Source: Deltaproteobacteria bacterium (GTDB lineage: Bacteria; Myxococcota_A; Polyangia; Polyangiales; JADJMO01). Taken from it: DNA of 64,000 nt. Position 1 is the first letter of the stretch, and each line of letters starts with the position of its first letter. Positions 18,933 to 27,500 of this stretch are shown piece by piece. Where the stretch lies: assembly GCA_016182965.1 (NCBI GenBank), contig JACPFM010000063.1:1-64000 (forward strand), given 5' to 3'. The notes below the pieces were generated by a model that was given only the letters and a program-made list of their open reading frames with translations, made no database searches and was not told the origin of the DNA. The position numbers and the translations under genes are program-made.

Positions 18933-19469
18933 ATGTCACGGCGTCGCAGGTCTTCGGAGCCCACGAGCCTGGGTGACCTCGTGCAGAAGACCGCGCCAGG
19001 CAAGGCCGCGGCGCAGATCGTCGTGTCGCGTCAAGTCTGGGAGGCCGTGGCCGGCGTCGGGTTCGCGCGCCGCACGCACCCGACCAGGTTCGACCGCGGG
19101 ACGCTCTGGGTCGAGGTCGCTTCCGCCGGGTGGGCGCAGGAGCTCGGGCTCGTCGAGAAGGTGATCCTCGAGCGGCTGCACGCGCGCGGCGTCGTGGTCC
19201 AGCGGCTGCGTTTCACCGTCCGCGAGGTCACCCGCGCCGAGCGCGGCGGCGTCTACGCCCCGCCGAAGGAGGCGGTCCGGGCCGCGCGCGAGATGGAGCT
19301 GCCGGGGGAGGTCGCCCGTGCCATCGCGAAGGTGCGCGACCCGGAGCTGCGCGATGTCATCACCAAAACGGCGCGCGCGGCGGAGCGCCGTAAGGCAGAG
19401 GTCGCTCTCAAGGAAGAGGCCGCGCGCGTCGAGCGGGCGATCCCGCGCGTGCCGGGGAGCAAGCGATGA
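18933..19469 (+). CDS. DUF721/DciA-like protein
   Basis: A 178-residue protein of the DUF721 family, whose characterised member DciA loads the replicative helicase DnaB in bacteria lacking DnaC. The conserved region is residues about 12-105: LGDLVQKTAPGKAA, a VWEAVAGVGFARRTHPTRF segment, and GTLWVEVASAGWAQELGLVE followed by ILERLHARG, the typical DciA core. The C-terminal 70 residues are basic and helical, as is common in longer members. A ribosome site (AGGGTGG) precedes the ATG. It is divergent from the kinase-TPR gene across about 196 bp, which must hold both promoters. The function is assigned by family only. Confidence 0.87.
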   Translation: MSRRRRSSEPTSLGDLVQKTAPGKAAAQIVVSRQVWEAVAGVGFARRTHPTRFDRGTLWVEVASAGWAQELGLVEKVILERLHARGVVVQRLRFTVREVTRAERGGVYAPPKEAVRAAREMELPGEVARAIAKVRDPELRDVITKTARAAERRKAEVALKEEAARVERAIPRVPGSKR

Positions 19470-19772
19470 GAGGCGCGCGCCCCGACCTTGCGCAACGATA
19501 GCAGAGAAAGCGGGCGGCCGAGACGCTGCGTCTGGCCGCCGATGCCACCGAGGGCGGCACGGGGCAGCACTTCGGAGGGCACTTCGAGGTCCCGCGCCAC
19601 CGGGAGCTGTTCGCGCCTCGGTTCGTCGCCTTGCTGCGTTTCCGACCGGGGGCGCAGCGAGCGCGAGTTGCGCACCTTCGCACCAGCCTGTTGCGACCGG
19701 ATGGGCCGCGAGAAGACGGCGAAGTATTGTCTGTCCCGACGCGAATGTCAGGCCGCAACGCAACTAGCGAGC
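19470..19772. other. Intergenic region without recognisable gene
   Basis: About 300 bp between the DUF721 gene and the convergent Cys-rich lipoprotein. Local composition is less GC-rich towards 19720-19790. No start with family resemblance, no RNA gene and no strong hairpin was seen. Confidence 0.5.
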
Positions 19773-20171
19773 CTACTTCTTCAGGCACTTTCCCACCGCG
19801 GTACATCCAGAGTACGCCCAGCAGCAGACCTGCTCCGATCCGCAGCCGCCGACGAGGCTGTAGCAGCGGCACTCGATTCGGCCGGACGCTGTCTTCACGC
19901 ACTGGCCCGTGCACGCGACGCCGTTACAGCATGCCTGATACTCCTCGGAGGTCCTCTCGCAATCCGTGCCGCCCTCGATGACGATGACATCATCATCGAA
20001 GACGTCCGACGCCGTATCGACGACGCCACCCATCGTGTCCGGCACCGCAGCGCCGGAGTCCGAGCCCTCGGCGCCGGCTGCCGCGTCCGCGCGTTCCGTG
20101 ACGCGACCCGAACATGCGACTGTGGCAATAACCATGGCCACGCTTGCTGATGGGCGAGCGAATCGTGACAT
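19773..20171 (-). CDS. Small Cys-rich lipoprotein
   Basis: Not a named family. The 132-residue product starts MSRFARPSASVAM, has a short hydrophobic signal ending in VAC, a lipoprotein cleavage site, and then an Asp/Ala-rich linker of about 45 residues (GAAVPDTMGGVVDTASDV). The mature C-terminal 70 residues hold about a dozen Cys, including CC pairs (YQACCNGVACTGQC, VCCWAYSGC), consistent with a disulfide-bonded surface module. The start at 20171 is preferred over an upstream ATG because the signal sequence begins there. It lies 11 bases after the next gene, which codes for a protein of the same design, so the pair is probably an operon. Confidence 0.8.
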   Translation of the reverse strand: MSRFARPSASVAMVIATVACSGRVTERADAAAGAEGSDSGAAVPDTMGGVVDTASDVFDDDVIVIEGGTDCERTSEEYQACCNGVACTGQCVKTASGRIECRCYSLVGGCGSEQVCCWAYSGCTAVGKCLKK

Positions 20172-20182
20172 CGGCGACGCTC

Positions 20183-20515
20183 CTAGCTTCCCGGGCAGTC
20201 CATCGTTGCGCGGCACGACTCCCGCCTGCAGCATACCGTGGGTGGTGGGCATCCTCCATCGATGCCGGCGCAGAGGCACAAACCGTCGAAGCACTCGCCT
20301 CGGCAGGGGCGGCCCCCGCAGCAGCTGAATGTGCCGCCGACGTCGACGCGACAGGGATCGACGGTGCCGTCGTCCGCGGCATCGGCGTCGGTCGCGGTCT
20401 CCTCCGTGGCGTCCCCATCGAACACGGACGCCTCGCGTTCGGGGGGGTCGGGCTCAACCCTGGCACAGCCGAGAAGGAGGCTGGTCGCAACGAGAGCTGA
20501 GTGCAGACGCTTCAC
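20183..20515 (-). CDS. Small Cys-rich lipoprotein, paired with the next gene
   Basis: A 110-residue product from a GTG start. The signal peptide (VKRLHSALVATSLLLGC) ends in lipobox LLGC. An acidic Asp/Ala/Thr linker (TEETATDADAADDG) follows, then a Cys-rich tail with FSCCGGRPCRGECFDG and TVCCRRESC. The architecture is the same as in the gene 11 bases downstream: signal, acidic linker, CC-containing disulfide module. The two may be diverged duplicates. No enzyme motif is seen, so a structural or binding role at the cell surface is more likely than catalysis (inference). The GTG is chosen because it places the signal peptide at the N-terminus; the frame is open further upstream. Confidence 0.75.
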   Translation of the reverse strand: MKRLHSALVATSLLLGCARVEPDPPEREASVFDGDATEETATDADAADDGTVDPCRVDVGGTFSCCGGRPCRGECFDGLCLCAGIDGGCPPPTVCCRRESCRATMDCPGS

Positions 20516-20788
20516 GGGAATACGGCGGCAGAGACGTGCTGGTGGATGGAGTACCAGTCGGTTCGCGTAATGCATCCACGCGACGAGTCGGTGAACGTTC
20601 GTAGGAACTGCGCGATCTTGCGATCGTCGTAACGCAGGAACTGCATGTCGTCGACAACGGCGCCGGGGCCGGAGCCTGTTGCAGGTGAGTTCCAGGCGGG
20701 GACGGCCCGCGCAGGCCCGCGGAGTCGCCACCCAAGATCACCGGCGAGACTTGCGCGACGATCTCAGCTCACTTGAGCGCGAGGCTGG
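20516..20788. other. Intergenic region without recognisable gene
   Basis: About 270 bp between the MATE gene end and the start of the Cys-rich pair, all on the minus strand. It should hold the promoter of the pair. Only a short palindrome, GCTCACTTGAGC (20766-20777), was noticed, just beyond the MATE stop. Open frames here are short and lack coding character. Confidence 0.5.
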
Positions 20789-22156
20789 TCAGATCCCCAC
20801 GGGCTCGGTCTCCACCATCTCGATGCTGCGCCAGCGCCCCGACGCGAATCGCCAGGCGAACGCGCCGGCGAGCAGCGCGATGTAGATGATCAGCGCGATC
20901 ATCAGGGTGACCACGCCGCCGCCGAGCACGAGGATGGCCGTCCACGCGAGGGGCGTGAACACCGCCCACGCGAGCAGGATGCGCGCGAACATGCACCAGG
21001 TGGTGTCGCCCGCGGCGCGCAGCGCCTCGCCGAGCGTCAGGCCGAGGCCGTCGAAGAGCTGCCACAACGCCGACATCATCAGCATCGTCGTGCCGGTGGC
21101 CACCAGCACCTCGGCCGGCAGGTCGCGCGGACGAAACAGCGCGATCAGGCGCGCCGGCGCCACGAGGTAGAGCGCGCCGACGGTGACCATCCACGCGCAC
21201 GCCGTCACGCCGGTGCGCCGTACGATCGGCCACACCTCGTCCTTCGCGTCCTTGCCGATCGCCTCGCCGACCAGGATCGCCCCGGCCGACGCGACGCCGA
21301 ACGCCGGCATGAAGGAGATCGAGTTCAGCTGCATCACCACGTTGAACGCGGCGAGCACCGTCGTGCCGAGGTGCGCGACCGCGACGTTGATGAAGAGGAT
21401 GAACGCCGCGAACTCGAGGAACCAGTTGACGCCGTTGGGGAGCCCGAAGCGCAGCACCCGGCGCAGCTCGCGCGCGCGCAGCTCGCCGCGCGGTCCTCGC
21501 GTCGCCTCCTCGAGGCCGATCCCCGCCGCGAAGATCGAAAGGACGACCAGGAACCCGAGCGTGCCCGCGATGGTGCTCGCCCACGCCGCGCCGGCGACGC
21601 CGTAACCGGGCAACCCGAAGCGCGGCTCGATGAGGAGCCAGTTGAGGCCGACGTTGCTCACCATCGTGACGATCCCGGTGATCATCGCGATGCGCGTGTT
21701 GCCGAGCCCTCCGTACCAGTTGCCGAGCGCCTCGGCGCCGACCGCCACGCCGACCGATAGCAGGCGGATGCGCATGTAGGTGGCCATCGCGTCGTGCACC
21801 GCCGGCTCGTAGCGGAAGCGCGCGAGCACCCACGGGACCAGCGGGATGGTCGCGATCGCGAGCAGCTCGGCGAACGCCGCGAGCAACAGGCCGTAGAACG
21901 CGTAACGACGGACCGCCGCGAGGTCTCCCCGCCCGCGCAGCTGCGCCGCGAAGCTCTGGAGGATGAAGACCGTGCCGAGCGGCAGGATGATCAGCGCGAA
22001 GGTGTTCATCGCGCCGGTGGTCACCGCGGCGAGCGGCGCCTCGCCGAGCGGCGCCACCATCAGCGCGTCGCTGAACCCCACGACCGACTGCGTGGCGCGC
22101 GCGAGGACGATCGGCCACGCGAGCGAGACGAGCTTTCGGTAGGTGGCGGGGAGCAA
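20789..22156 (-). CDS. MATE family efflux transporter
   Basis: A 455-residue inner-membrane protein with about 12 predicted helices, the size and pattern of MATE/NorM multidrug or metabolite exporters driven by Na+ or H+ gradients. Family signatures include the N-terminal PIVLARATQSVVGFSDALMV, with the DT(A/S)-like helix 1 region, ILPLGTVFILQSFAAQLRG, and the internal second-half repeat LAAFNVVMQLNSISFMPAFG then SAGAILVGEAIGKD. The start is TTG: an in-frame stop lies just upstream and the protein matches from its first residues. It is divergent from the large Cys-rich lipoprotein gene by about 100 bp. The substrate is unknown. Confidence 0.93.
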   Translation of the reverse strand: MLPATYRKLVSLAWPIVLARATQSVVGFSDALMVAPLGEAPLAAVTTGAMNTFALIILPLGTVFILQSFAAQLRGRGDLAAVRRYAFYGLLLAAFAELLAIATIPLVPWVLARFRYEPAVHDAMATYMRIRLLSVGVAVGAEALGNWYGGLGNTRIAMITGIVTMVSNVGLNWLLIEPRFGLPGYGVAGAAWASTIAGTLGFLVVLSIFAAGIGLEEATRGPRGELRARELRRVLRFGLPNGVNWFLEFAAFILFINVAVAHLGTTVLAAFNVVMQLNSISFMPAFGVASAGAILVGEAIGKDAKDEVWPIVRRTGVTACAWMVTVGALYLVAPARLIALFRPRDLPAEVLVATGTTMLMMSALWQLFDGLGLTLGEALRAAGDTTWCMFARILLAWAVFTPLAWTAILVLGGGVVTLMIALIIYIALLAGAFAWRFASGRWRSIEMVETEPVGI

Positions 22157-22255
22157 GGCGGCAGTCTAGCGACCGTATTCGTCGCTGAGGGGTGAAGGCG
22201 CGCAAATCGAGCGAAGGTGCGAGCCTTGGGATGCGTACCGATCTACGCTCGCGTG

Positions 22256-25200
22256 ATGTCCCCCCTCGCTCGCGCTGCGGGCGGCGTCCTGCTCGCCGGG
22301 CTCTCGGCGTGCTCGCCGGGCGCGAGCGAGCCGGCGCGCGAGGTGCCGGGCGGGGCGGAGCAGGTCGAGATCGGGTTCCGACGCGTCGCCGATCGCTGGG
22401 TGCACCGCTCGACCGAGGTGTCGCGCGACGGAGTTGCGGTGGTCACGCGCGGCGGCGCGCCGTGCCGATTCCGGACGGTCTCGATCGCCGGTGCGAGCGT
22501 CGCGCCGAACGGCCCGACCCGGATCGGCGCTCGGCTGGTGTTCGAGCGCGGCGGCGGCGTGCGCGAGGTGATTCGTCCCCACGCGCTCGGGGTCGAGCAG
22601 CAGTGGGAGCTCGCGGAAGGACCGACCGGCGCTTTCGAGATCGTCGTCGGCGTCGAGGGCTCGTTCCGCGGCGACGACGGCGAGCGCGCGCGCTTCGGGT
22701 GCGCCGACGGCGGCGAGGCCTTCTACGGCGCGGCCACGCTGGTCGACGCGCGTGGCCAGCGAACGAGGCTCTCGCGCGAGGTGCGCGACGGACGCATCGC
22801 CATTCGAATATCGGCGGATGTTCTCGCACGGGCGACGTTCCCTGCAGTGGTCGATCCGATCGTGGGCGCGGAGTTTCCGGTGGAGGCGCCCGTCGGGTTG
22901 GCGGTCGGCCCCTCCTACGAAGGTCGGTTCGCGGTCCGCGCGGCGCCGGACCACTGGCTCGTCGGGTGGACCTTCTCGGACGGGCTGTGGCTCGGCCGCA
23001 TCCGAGCGGATGGCTCCATTGCGTGGCCAGTAGGCGTGCGGGTCGGCCCGGCCTATCAGCGCGCGATGCCGGCGTTCTCGTTCGATGGAACGAACTGGCT
23101 GGTCGCGTGGGCCCCCGTTTCCGGCGCCGTCGCCACGCGCTTCGGGCTCGACGGGACGGCGCTCGACGGCACACCGATCGCGCTCGGCTGGCCCGGTGGC
23201 GACGCGCTGGCGGCGTGGGACGGCACCCGTCACGTCGTCGTCGACGCCTCCTCCGGCAGAGGAGCCTGCGTGGCGCCGAGTGGCACGATCTCGGCGACGT
23301 TCGAGCCGGCATCGGGCGACGTACGCTGGAGCGACCTGGCCTGCCGATCTTCGGGCAGCTGCATGATGGCCGGGAAGGACGCCGTCACCGGCGCACTCGT
23401 CGTGCGGCAGATCGTCGGCGGGGTGGCCGCGGCGTCGAACATCGTGGTGCACGGTTCGCCGAGGTGGGACCCGAGCCGGATCGCCTGGACCGGCGCGAAC
23501 TGGGCGATATCGTTCGTGGATTCGAGCGGCCAGGTCCTCGTCCGGCGCCTCGCGTCGGACGGCACGGTTCTCGGGACGACCTCCTTGGGAACGGGTTGGG
23601 TGCCTGACGTGTCGTGCAGTGCGGATGCTTGTCGCGTGACCTTCGACGATGGAGCGACCGGCGTGCTCACGACACGTCTCGACGCGTCGGGCGCGGTCTT
23701 GGACCCGATCACCAAGCTCTTCCCCATGAGCACCGTTGACACCAAGATCGGGTGCGGCGCATCGCGCTGTCTTGCGGTGCAGAAGCGGTATCCGCTCCGC
23801 GCTCTGCGCACCGAGGGCGCGGCGACGCTGGACGCCGTGCCGTTCACCGTCGGTTGGATTCCGAGCCTGCAGTGGGAGCCGACCGCAGCTGCCTCCGGCG
23901 CAGGCGGGCTGGTCGTATGGACCGACGAGCGAGGGGACCCCCCGGCCTGGGTTCCGCCGTCGCCGATCTTCGGCACGCGCGTCTCGCCGACGGGGCTCCT
24001 CGACTCCGCGGCGACCCTGCTCGTCGACGGGTCGGCCTCGCAGCTTCGCGCGGCGTGGGATGGCACCGACTGGCTCCTCGCCTACATCAACGGGGGCAAC
24101 GCCGAGTTGGCGCGGTTCGGCACGACGCTGACGAAGAAGACCACTCAGCCTCTGCTCGGGCGAACGCCACACGATCTCGTTTGCAACGCGAGCGCCTGTC
24201 TTTACGCGTGGAGGGATGGGGGGGACCTGTTCTACAGGGCGTTCGGACAGGTGCTCCCGAAGGGCGCTGCACCTTCGGCGAGGATGTCGTTGCTCGGTCC
24301 ACCGCCCGAGGAGACCGCGACCGAGCACCTCGGAGCGTTCGCGGTCGGCGCCGGTCCGGACGGGTTTCTCTGCGTCCACCGACGCGGCAGCGCGCTGGTC
24401 GCAACGCGAATCGGCAACGACGGCACCATCTTGGACAAGACCCCGACGCCGGTCGGCTCGGTCGGCACCGATGCCACCGCCGGCGTCGCGAACGTCGCGG
24501 GAACGTGGGTCATCGCGTGGAACGATCGCACGCGCGTCTCTGCGATACGGCTGTCGTCCACCGGTCTGTTGCTCGACGCAACTCCGCTCCAGGTCACCTC
24601 CACGGTGGCGCAACGAGGGATTGGCGTCGTTCCTGCCGAGGACGGGCACACCGCGCTGGTCACCTGGGATGCGCGCGCGGCCTTCGTGGCGTCGGATGGT
24701 CGCGTCCTCGATCCCGGCGGATTCGCCCTCGACGCTCAATGGGCGGGGCGCGGCGCTGCGATCGCACCAGGCAAGGTGCTCGTGCCCTACGTGCGTTATG
24801 GTGGATTCGTCGGCAGTACGAGGGCCGTCGCGCGCGTCGTCGAATCCGGAGCGATGGACGGCTCACCATGCACGACCGGTACATCGTGTGCGTCTCGCAT
24901 CTGCAGCGACGGCCATTGCTGCGATGGCGTGTGCACCGAGGCATGTTCGACCTGCGCGACAGGCAAGTGCGTGTCGGTGGTGTCTGCCGATGACGCCGAC
25001 AGCTGCACGGGCACGCTCACCTGCAGCGCGACGGGGGCGTGCAAGTCGAAGCTCGGTACGGCGTGCGCCTCGGCGGCCGAGTGCGCGAGCGGCCACTGCG
25101 CCGACAGCGTGTGCTGCGATGCCGTGTGCACCGGCGCATGTTCGACCTGCGCGACAGGCAAGTGCATGTCGGTGGTGTCTGCCGATGACGCCGACACCTG

Positions 25201-26413
25201 CACGGGCACGCTCACCTGCAGCGCGACGGGGGCGTGCAAGTCGAAGCTCGGTGCGGCGTGCGCCTCGGCGGCCGAGTGCGCGAGCGGCCACTGCGCCGAC
25301 GGCGTCTGTTGCGCCACCGCGTGCGGCCCGTGCGGCGTGTGCAACGTCACGCCCGGCGCATGCACCGCGCGCGCCGCCGGCACGCTGTCGTCGTGCGCGC
25401 CCTTCTTGTGCGATGGATCGGCCATCACCTGCGCCACGACCTGCGGCGACGACGCCGGGTGCGCGGCCGACGCCTTCTGCGCGTCCGACAAGACGTGCAA
25501 GGCGCGTAAGCCGAACGGCGCTGCGTGCAACCCTGACGATTGTGCGAGCGGCGACTGCCGCAACTGCGCGAGCGGCCACTGCGTCGCAGGCGTGTGCTGC
25601 GACTCGGCGTGCGATGGTCCCTGCGGCATCTGCAACGAGACCGGCTCGGTCGGATCGTGCATCGCTCGCCCGAAGGGCACCGCCGCCGATTGTGGAGCCT
25701 TCCTCTGCGCCGGCGCGTCGACGTCGTGTCCGACCTCTTGCACGACGAGCGCCGACTGCGTCGCCGGCCACTGGTGCGACGCCTCGAAGTGCGTGCCGCG
25801 CGCTGCGCGCGGCGGCGCGTGCAAGGTCGACGACGCGTGCCTCGCGGGCATCGACGGCGCGGGTCACTGCGTCGACGGCCTGTGCTGCGACACGCCGTGC
25901 AACGGACTTTGCGAGGCATGCGATGGCATCGGCGCGGTCGGCACTTGCACGCCGGTGGTCGGCGACCCGCACGGCAAGCGCGCGCCTTGCCCGACCGATG
26001 TGTCCGAGCCGATCTGCGGGCGACGTACGTGCGACGGTGTCTCGCGCGCCTCGTGCGAGAAGCTGCCTGGCTCGGAGACGGCGTGCGGCTCCGCGAGCGT
26101 CTGCTCGCACGGAAGGTGCCTCGAAGCCGACAGCGGCGTCTCGGACGGCGGGGCGGAGCCGTCATCCGAGACCGGAGTGGCCGATGCGGGCTCCGACACC
26201 GGCACGATCGAAGCTGATGCTTCCGATGCCGGAGTGACGGTCCCCGAAGGACCGCCCGCCGATGAAGGCACGGGCTGCGGTTGCCGCGTCGGCGCACGTC
26301 CTCGCGGTCACCTCGCGCTGATCGCGCTCCTCGCAGTCGTCGTTCGCCGCCGTCGTCCGAGGTCGCCCGGCAGGAATTTCATTTCGGCGCCGGCGTCGCC
26401 TCCACCGCGGTGA
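22256..26413 (+). CDS. Large Cys-rich lipoprotein with MYXO-CTERM-like tail
   Basis: Surface protein of 1,385 residues. The ATG at 22256 starts a lipoprotein signal with lipobox LSAC. Residues about 40-870 contain repeated short strands of the type W(x)GTxWLV(A)W and LDATPLQV spaced 40-60 residues apart, which suggests a beta-propeller-like fold. From about 880 onward come roughly nine Cys-rich EGF/disulfide modules (GHCxDGVCCxxxCxGxCxxC), two of which are near-identical. The end shows an acidic/Asp-Ala linker, then GCGCR, a hydrophobic helix (LALIALLAVVV) and Arg cluster: the MYXO-CTERM layout recognised by the myxobacterial sorting system. A 16-residue tail beyond the Arg cluster overlaps the convergent collagen-like gene by 35 bp. 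Confidence 0.88.
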   Translation: MSPLARAAGGVLLAGLSACSPGASEPAREVPGGAEQVEIGFRRVADRWVHRSTEVSRDGVAVVTRGGAPCRFRTVSIAGASVAPNGPTRIGARLVFERGGGVREVIRPHALGVEQQWELAEGPTGAFEIVVGVEGSFRGDDGERARFGCADGGEAFYGAATLVDARGQRTRLSREVRDGRIAIRISADVLARATFPAVVDPIVGAEFPVEAPVGLAVGPSYEGRFAVRAAPDHWLVGWTFSDGLWLGRIRADGSIAWPVGVRVGPAYQRAMPAFSFDGTNWLVAWAPVSGAVATRFGLDGTALDGTPIALGWPGGDALAAWDGTRHVVVDASSGRGACVAPSGTISATFEPASGDVRWSDLACRSSGSCMMAGKDAVTGALVVRQIVGGVAAASNIVVHGSPRWDPSRIAWTGANWAISFVDSSGQVLVRRLASDGTVLGTTSLGTGWVPDVSCSADACRVTFDDGATGVLTTRLDASGAVLDPITKLFPMSTVDTKIGCGASRCLAVQKRYPLRALRTEGAATLDAVPFTVGWIPSLQWEPTAAASGAGGLVVWTDERGDPPAWVPPSPIFGTRVSPTGLLDSAATLLVDGSASQLRAAWDGTDWLLAYINGGNAELARFGTTLTKKTTQPLLGRTPHDLVCNASACLYAWRDGGDLFYRAFGQVLPKGAAPSARMSLLGPPPEETATEHLGAFAVGAGPDGFLCVHRRGSALVATRIGNDGTILDKTPTPVGSVGTDATAGVANVAGTWVIAWNDRTRVSAIRLSSTGLLLDATPLQVTSTVAQRGIGVVPAEDGHTALVTWDARAAFVASDGRVLDPGGFALDAQWAGRGAAIAPGKVLVPYVRYGGFVGSTRAVARVVESGAMDGSPCTTGTSCASRICSDGHCCDGVCTEACSTCATGKCVSVVSADDADSCTGTLTCSATGACKSKLGTACASAAECASGHCADSVCCDAVCTGACSTCATGKCMSVVSADDADTCTGTLTCSATGACKSKLGAACASAAECASGHCADGVCCATACGPCGVCNVTPGACTARAAGTLSSCAPFLCDGSAITCATTCGDDAGCAADAFCASDKTCKARKPNGAACNPDDCASGDCRNCASGHCVAGVCCDSACDGPCGICNETGSVGSCIARPKGTAADCGAFLCAGASTSCPTSCTTSADCVAGHWCDASKCVPRAARGGACKVDDACLAGIDGAGHCVDGLCCDTPCNGLCEACDGIGAVGTCTPVVGDPHGKRAPCPTDVSEPICGRRTCDGVSRASCEKLPGSETACGSASVCSHGRCLEADSGVSDGGAEPSSETGVADAGSDTGTIEADASDAGVTVPEGPPADEGTGCGCRVGARPRGHLALIALLAVVVRRRRPRSPGRNFISAPASPPPR
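24941..25310 (+). repeat. 195-bp tandem duplication encoding a Cys-rich module
   Basis: The copy beginning at 24941 recurs at 25136, giving a 195-bp (65-codon) period. Over about 170 bp only around half a dozen bases differ, mostly in the last 15 bp, so the duplication is recent or kept similar by gene conversion. It preserves the frame and adds one complete disulfide module. Confidence 0.92.
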
Positions 26414-27500
26414 TCGTCGAGAGCTCCTTCGGGAACAACGACGCTCGCGGCGCGGTGTCGAACGTGGGCGGCGGGCCGGCGGAGCCCGATCGCCCGGGCG
26501 GGCCGGGCGGGCCGCTCGGGCCGCGGGCGCCGCGCTCGCCCACCTTGCCGAAGCAGCTCTTGCCGCTCGGGCCGGCGGAGCCGCCTTCGCCGCCTTCGCC
26601 GCCCATGCCGCCGCTGCCGCCGGGACCGGCGTGACCGCCCGGTGCGACGACGCGCACGCGGGCGGAGAGCGCCTCGGGCGCCGCGGCGTCGAGGTGCACG
26701 TGCACGACGCCGCCGGGCCCTCCGTCGCCGCCGGGACCGCCGAAGCCCCCGGGGCCGCCGTCGCTGCCGCGACCGCCCTGCGCGCACTCGCCGACGCCGT
26801 CGTAGCCTCGCTTGCCGGGCTGCCCGATCGCGCCGGGGAAGCCGGCCGCGCCGTCCTGTCCGCGCGCGACGATGGTCACCGGCTTGTCGGCCGAGGGGCT
26901 GATCGCGTAGCGCACCCAGCCGTGCTCGGCGGACTGGATGCGGATCAGCGCGGCGTTCGCGTAGAACGGCGTCGAGAGCGTCGTCACGAACACGTGCAGG
27001 TCGGGCCCGGGCGCGCCGTGCATGCCCCAACCGAGGCCGCCGCTCTTGCCGAACACCTGCTCGGCCTGGCACGCGTAGGTCGGCTTCAGCGTGCGATGAC
27101 CCTCCATCGACTTGCCGCCCGCGCTCTCGATCCACCCGCGGAGGTTCAACCCGGTGGCGGCCGTCGACAGCGGGTTCGGATCGGGCGTGAAGGTGTAGTC
27201 CTGCCCCTCGACCGGATCGGCGGGCCACGCCTGGACGCGCACGATCGCCGGATCGAGCACCGCGTCGCGCTTGCCCATGCAGCCGCGCGCGCGATCGGTG
27301 CTGCTGCAGATCTCGCCGCCCTTGGTCGTCGCGAGGAGCTCGATCTGGAAGGCGTCGCCGGGGCAATAGAGGCCCTGGCCGGACGCCGGCCGCACGTCGA
27401 CGCGCGTGACGTCTCGCGGGCCGATCTGCACCTTCGACGGACCACACGCGATCGATCCGCACGCGAACAGTCCGAACGCGAACACCAGCGCTGCGCGCAT
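26379..27500 (-). CDS. Collagen-like (Gly-X-Y) secreted protein
   Basis: A 373-residue protein with a signal peptide (MRAALVFAFGLFACGSIAC; Cys19 may be a lipidation site). Residues about 20-200 form a domain without a recognised family, containing several Cys. The region about 215-350 is dominated by Gly-X-Y triplets (GQDGAAGFPGAIGQPGKRG, GGPGGFGGPGGDGGPGG, GARGPSGPPGPPGRSG) broken by one short non-collagen strand. Bacterial collagen-like regions form trimeric triple helices in known cases; whether this one does is not shown. Its start shares one base with the stop of the OmpA lipoprotein gene (TGATG), so the two are coupled and probably act together at the outer membrane. Confidence 0.85.
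   Translation of the reverse strand: MRAALVFAFGLFACGSIACGPSKVQIGPRDVTRVDVRPASGQGLYCPGDAFQIELLATTKGGEICSSTDRARGCMGKRDAVLDPAIVRVQAWPADPVEGQDYTFTPDPNPLSTAATGLNLRGWIESAGGKSMEGHRTLKPTYACQAEQVFGKSGGLGWGMHGAPGPDLHVFVTTLSTPFYANAALIRIQSAEHGWVRYAISPSADKPVTIVARGQDGAAGFPGAIGQPGKRGYDGVGECAQGGRGSDGGPGGFGGPGGDGGPGGVVHVHLDAAAPEALSARVRVVAPGGHAGPGGSGGMGGEGGEGGSAGPSGKSCFGKVGERGARGPSGPPGPPGRSGSAGPPPTFDTAPRASLFPKELSTITAVEATPAPK

Noticed and set aside
20454-20741. Small minus-strand ORF upstream of the Cys-rich pair
   Set aside because: Low coding quality and it overlaps the better-supported lipoprotein start; no recognisable motif.
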